From assembly GCA_003415625.1 (NCBI GenBank), contig PYIU01000006.1, positions 496,001 to 560,000 of the forward strand: a DNA stretch of 64,000 bases. The letters are read 5' to 3'. Of this stretch, positions 60,713-64,000 are shown piece after piece. The stretch comes from Aquanectria penicillioides. Taxonomy: Eukaryota; Ascomycota; Sordariomycetes; Hypocreales; Nectriaceae. A model generated the notes under the pieces. It did no database searches. It saw only the letters and a program-made list of their open reading frames with translations, and had not been told where the DNA came from. A program made the translations under genes and the position numbers. How positions within the stretch are numbered: the first letter of the stretch is position 1; each line of letters begins with the position of its first letter.

Positions 60713-62619
60713 TTAGAACACTGTTCCGTCGCTCTCGATAAGAATGGGGGGTTCCTTGGTATTCGGTCGGTGGATTTCGGCAATTTCGCGACCGCCCTGC
60801 AGGCTGTTAGTCCAGTGTCTCTGATCAAGTTTTGGGGAAGAGTGAGAGATCTTACCCTCCAGCTACCAGCTTCTAGCAGCTGTGCTAGAGACAGCTCATG
60901 GCCGGCCAGTTCTGACCTGAGTACCTTGTTCACGTCCGCAACAAGCTTGTCCAGGAATCCAACTGTGACACCCCTCCACTCTACAATGACGTCGTCACTC
61001 GGCTCGAATAGGGGAGCAACTTCGACACCCTTGGCACCAGTGCGTCGGACCCAATCATTGTAGTTCTGAAGACCACGCTCATGGTCATCCTTCCGCAGCG
61101 TCAGAACGCCCATATCGATGAAGAGACCGCCATTTCGGTACTCAGGCAATCCAGTGAGCAATTCAGTACCGGCGAAGTGCATCTTCAGCAGAGACTGCAT
61201 AGGCTGCATAAGTGAGTATGTGAGCCACTGGGTAAGTTTATGGAAGGGAAGGATAGATTCCCACGCTGCGGCGTTGGTGCTGTTGGGGAAGGCGGAGACT
61301 TTGGGAGCGGCGCCTGGTTGGGGCATTGACTGGCATGGCCAGGCATCGCCAAGAGTGACACCGTTGATGGCGGCCCGAGTCTGGGGCCAAATGGGCGCGA
61401 GACCGGTCATCAAGACGTTCCAGAGAACGGGGAGCGGGACGATAAGCATCGACGAAGCCTGGGTCGAAGGGTGTCCCAAAAGATGGTCTGTAAACTCATG
61501 TTAGGGATAGGTGATACCTTCGATTTCCACTATGAGACTCACCAACTAGATTTCCAGGTCGGCCGTCTAGACCAAAGTAGTCGTCCTTGTCGTTGAGAGC
61601 ACTAGCCAGTCTAACCAACATCTCGGTGCGACCCTCAAGGCCTGCCATATCGTTGCCGGGCTTTGATTGGAGACTGGTGGTGAGCTTCTCCAGAGTAAGC
61701 GCCTTCAAGCCCTGCTTGTCGACTTGAAACTTGTTGTTGGGGTTTCCGGAAAACAATCCCTTGCCACGAGTCAGTTTCCTCCAAGCCGATCCTCAATGCA
61801 CGCGAGTCAGCCACTTACAGCCTTGAACATTTCCAAGCTTGCGACGGCAATTCCCTCCGATCGACGGTATACGCGACCATTCTCATTGCTCTTGTAAGAC
61901 CATTGGTGCCGGCGCCAGCGTCGAGCAGGACACTGACGACAAATAGATCAATTAGACGACGGCAGCGCTCAGTGTTGTCGACAGACTCAGGCCAAGTGGA
62001 TAGAAGTTGCGCAATACGGTCCCGACCACCAACTGCAAAATGCTGGTACCGGCCGTGGCCGGGAATGGATACGAATGGGGGGTCGTAGTCTCTCTAGAGG
62101 TGCAGCAATGGTTAGTGGCATTGCCCTTCATGAAACAATCAACTCTTGGAGGCTCGTGACACCAGGGATACCCCATCACGTCACGGACCAATTGTTGAAA
62201 ACCACGAAACCAAACCAGTGTGAAAAACGCACCTTGATGATACCAGACACAAAGGAAACCACGTCGGCGAACTTGTTCATATCGACATCGAAGTGCTTCA
62301 GTTCGTTGCGGTAAGCCTTGTCGGTGACAATCTTGCATCGCTCCCTCACGGCACCTAGACTTCGCAGGTAGCCGGCAGGGTCAAGCTGGGGGTCCGGAGG
62401 CCGAGGCAGGTCGATCTTGGGGAGCTTCACAGGCGACATGGGCGACAGAGGAGTACCGGGAGAGGTGCTGGCCGCGGAGGAGCGGTTGAGTGGGTTGCGC
62501 TGGGCACCCGGGGGGGACCTCAGGCTCGAGGTGTGGGAGTTGACGCTGGCATTGGACTGGGCGGTGTTGACGACGGGCTCGGCCTTAGGGGCCTCTTTTT
62601 TGCGAGAGAAGAGGCCCAT
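60713..62619 (-). CDS. urc4: URC4-type uracil catabolism protein (DUF1688); one apparent frameshift
   Basis: Five exons on the minus strand: 62619-62233, 62093-61819, 61759-61543, 61487-60856, 60796-60713. The N-terminus is a Ser/Pro-rich lead, then PPDPQLDPAGYLRSLGAVRE; the middle has FVSIPGHGRYQHFA and LLDAGAG; the end is GGREIAEIHRPNTKEPP followed by SDGTVF. These are marks of DUF1688, the Urc4/Urg3 family needed in the fungal URC route that breaks down uracil as a nitrogen source. In exon 2 the frame breaks at 61902-61904: one base is missing between GAGT and WSYKSNENGRVYRRSEG, which continues in the next frame. Restored length would be about 531 aa. The biochemical step is not known from sequence. 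Confidence 0.87.
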
Positions 62620-64000
62620 GGTGAAGAAAGCAAACTGGAGGTTGTTCAAGAGTGGTTGTTGTTTTGTCGGATTCTGAGCTGATAAGGCGAGGCGCTCGGT
62701 CGAGGTGGGGCTCTGAGTTCGGATGAGACTGTCGACGTACGAGCAGAGGAGATCGATGACGGCGAGGGACGAGCGAGGAGCAGTCGAGACGGAGAAGCAA
62801 GAAGTCGACAAGAAAAAGGGGCCGAATTCTATCCGTCAAAGCTGGGTAGGAAGCGAAGCGTCCTCCAGTACACTGTTGCAAGGGAAAGGAAGAAGAAAGA
62901 TGGAAGATCGATTGGAGTCGTCTGGTCGGGGGGTAATTGGGATAGGCTCGAGCCTCGAGACAGGCAGGCAGGCAGGCAGGCACTAAGAACCAGAGACAGA
63001 AAGACAGGCGCAGGCGCAGCAGCAGCAGCAGCAGCAGCAGTACGGGTTGAAGGGAGCGAGACGGGGCGCGGCGCTTTTGAGGGACCGCAGTGGACGAGAC
63101 GAGAGCGAACGAGGCGTCAGGGGGGGACCCTCGACTCCTCTGCGGGGGTTGGAGCTAGGCCTAACAGCGGTCCAGGCGATTGTTAGGAGGCGCCCGAGCG
63201 TCGTTTAGGGTCCCTGGGAGGCGTGGTAGGCGTGGGTAGGGGCCAACTGGGGGGGTGGTTCGGTGGGCGATCACATTCAGGGATGATGGCTGACTTGGCG
63301 GGAGTGGATGGATGGTAAAGCGACGCAGCGGTGCAGTGAGTGGTGCTGCGGTTCTCTGGTGCACCAACCGGTGGTACGCTGCTGGCGGGCGGGCTGCTAG
63401 TCGGCGAGTGGTACGAGCTTGGTCTGCTGGCTGGCTTGGGTTTGGTCTTGGACTTGGAGCTTGGTGGCTTTCCCAAGAGAACTCCCTCGCTCGCTCGCTG
63501 AGGTGATGGATTGGTCGATTGGCCGATATGTGGATGCGGATGGAGGACGGCGGATGGAGACGAACGCCGGTCTTGCTGGCGGTGGGTTGGGCGTCCTACG
63601 AGGCGCCGTTGGGTCTGGCCCAGGTCAATACTCGGCGTCACTGCTGGTCTGATGAGGCTGTAGACTGAATTATTGCACGAGAATGGGAGCCGGCTTTGTC
63701 TTCTTGCTATTTATTGATTTATTATGGGGTGGGTGGTGCTGCACTTTTTTTATTTATTCACACGATGCACGTGAGGGAGGGATAGCATGCCACAAGAAGG
63801 TAGGTAAGGGAGGTAGGCAGGTAGGGAGGTAGGGAGGTACCTGCCTCCTCGATCCAAGCCAGAAGTCAATACACTAGGACGGGGAAGTAGGTTGCTGGGG
63901 GAGGGGGGAGGGGGGAGGAGGGCAACAACAACAACCATGTGTACTTCGTAGGTACAATGGTGCGTACGGAGCAACCCCAGCGGATGGGCGGACTCTTCCA
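62620..64000. other. urc4 promoter and gene-free right end
   Basis: No gene recognised. Repeats: GGCA units 62960-62982, CAG units about 63017-63040, and GGTA/GGGA units 63799-63843, plus G-rich runs near 63899-63918. The left part carries the urc4 promoter. Confidence 0.5.
63017..63040 (+). repeat. CAG trinucleotide repeat
   Basis: About eight CAG units in the upstream region of urc4, outside any recognised gene. Confidence 0.8.

Overview
The window is nuclear DNA of a filamentous ascomycete. Genes are split by short introns (mostly 55-160 bp, GTRNGT donors, CTAAC-type branch points, YAG acceptors). The proteins are typical of Pezizomycotina, most like Sordariomycetes; placement in Hypocreales is a guess from gene style, not a result.

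Layout. 1-3073 is gene-free upstream DNA. It is followed by a YBT1-like ABCC transporter (3074-8165) and an adaptin-binding p34/Irc6-like trafficking protein (8792-10113). From 10247 to 17678 comes a possible amine-utilisation group: a Zn2Cys6 regulator, a peroxisomal MAO-N-like amine oxidase ending in ARL, and a GABA/choline/polyamine-type permease. GATA (AreA-type) sites are concentrated in the control regions of this group. An 8.2 kb gene-free stretch precedes a homeobox regulator (25856-27863). A second, partly AT-rich gene desert (27864-33317) leads to a Dnf3-like P4-ATPase (33318-38045) and an MDR zinc-type oxidoreductase (38590-39839).

From 40926 to 47714 is an accessory, decaying section: a CorA-like membrane protein with several in-frame stops, then a kinase plus von Willebrand A fusion whose kinase has lost the catalytic HRD aspartate. 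A cytochrome P450 (47984-49903) and a small secreted AA11-like LPMO (51055-51798) follow. An intron-containing tRNA-Ala(AGC) sits at 52314-52403.

The last 11 kb is a compact housekeeping block: Gtr1/RagA GTPase, Shp1/p47 Cdc48 cofactor, Mim1 (outer-membrane biogenesis), Oxa1 (inner-membrane insertase) and the URC4 uracil-catabolism protein (DUF1688).

Three otherwise well-conserved genes (homeobox, OXA1, URC4) each carry one apparent single-base deletion. Uncorrected sequencing errors explain these better than three independent gene deaths, so gene models built directly on this sequence will be wrong at those points. I saw no complete transposon, CRISPR array, rRNA gene or virus.
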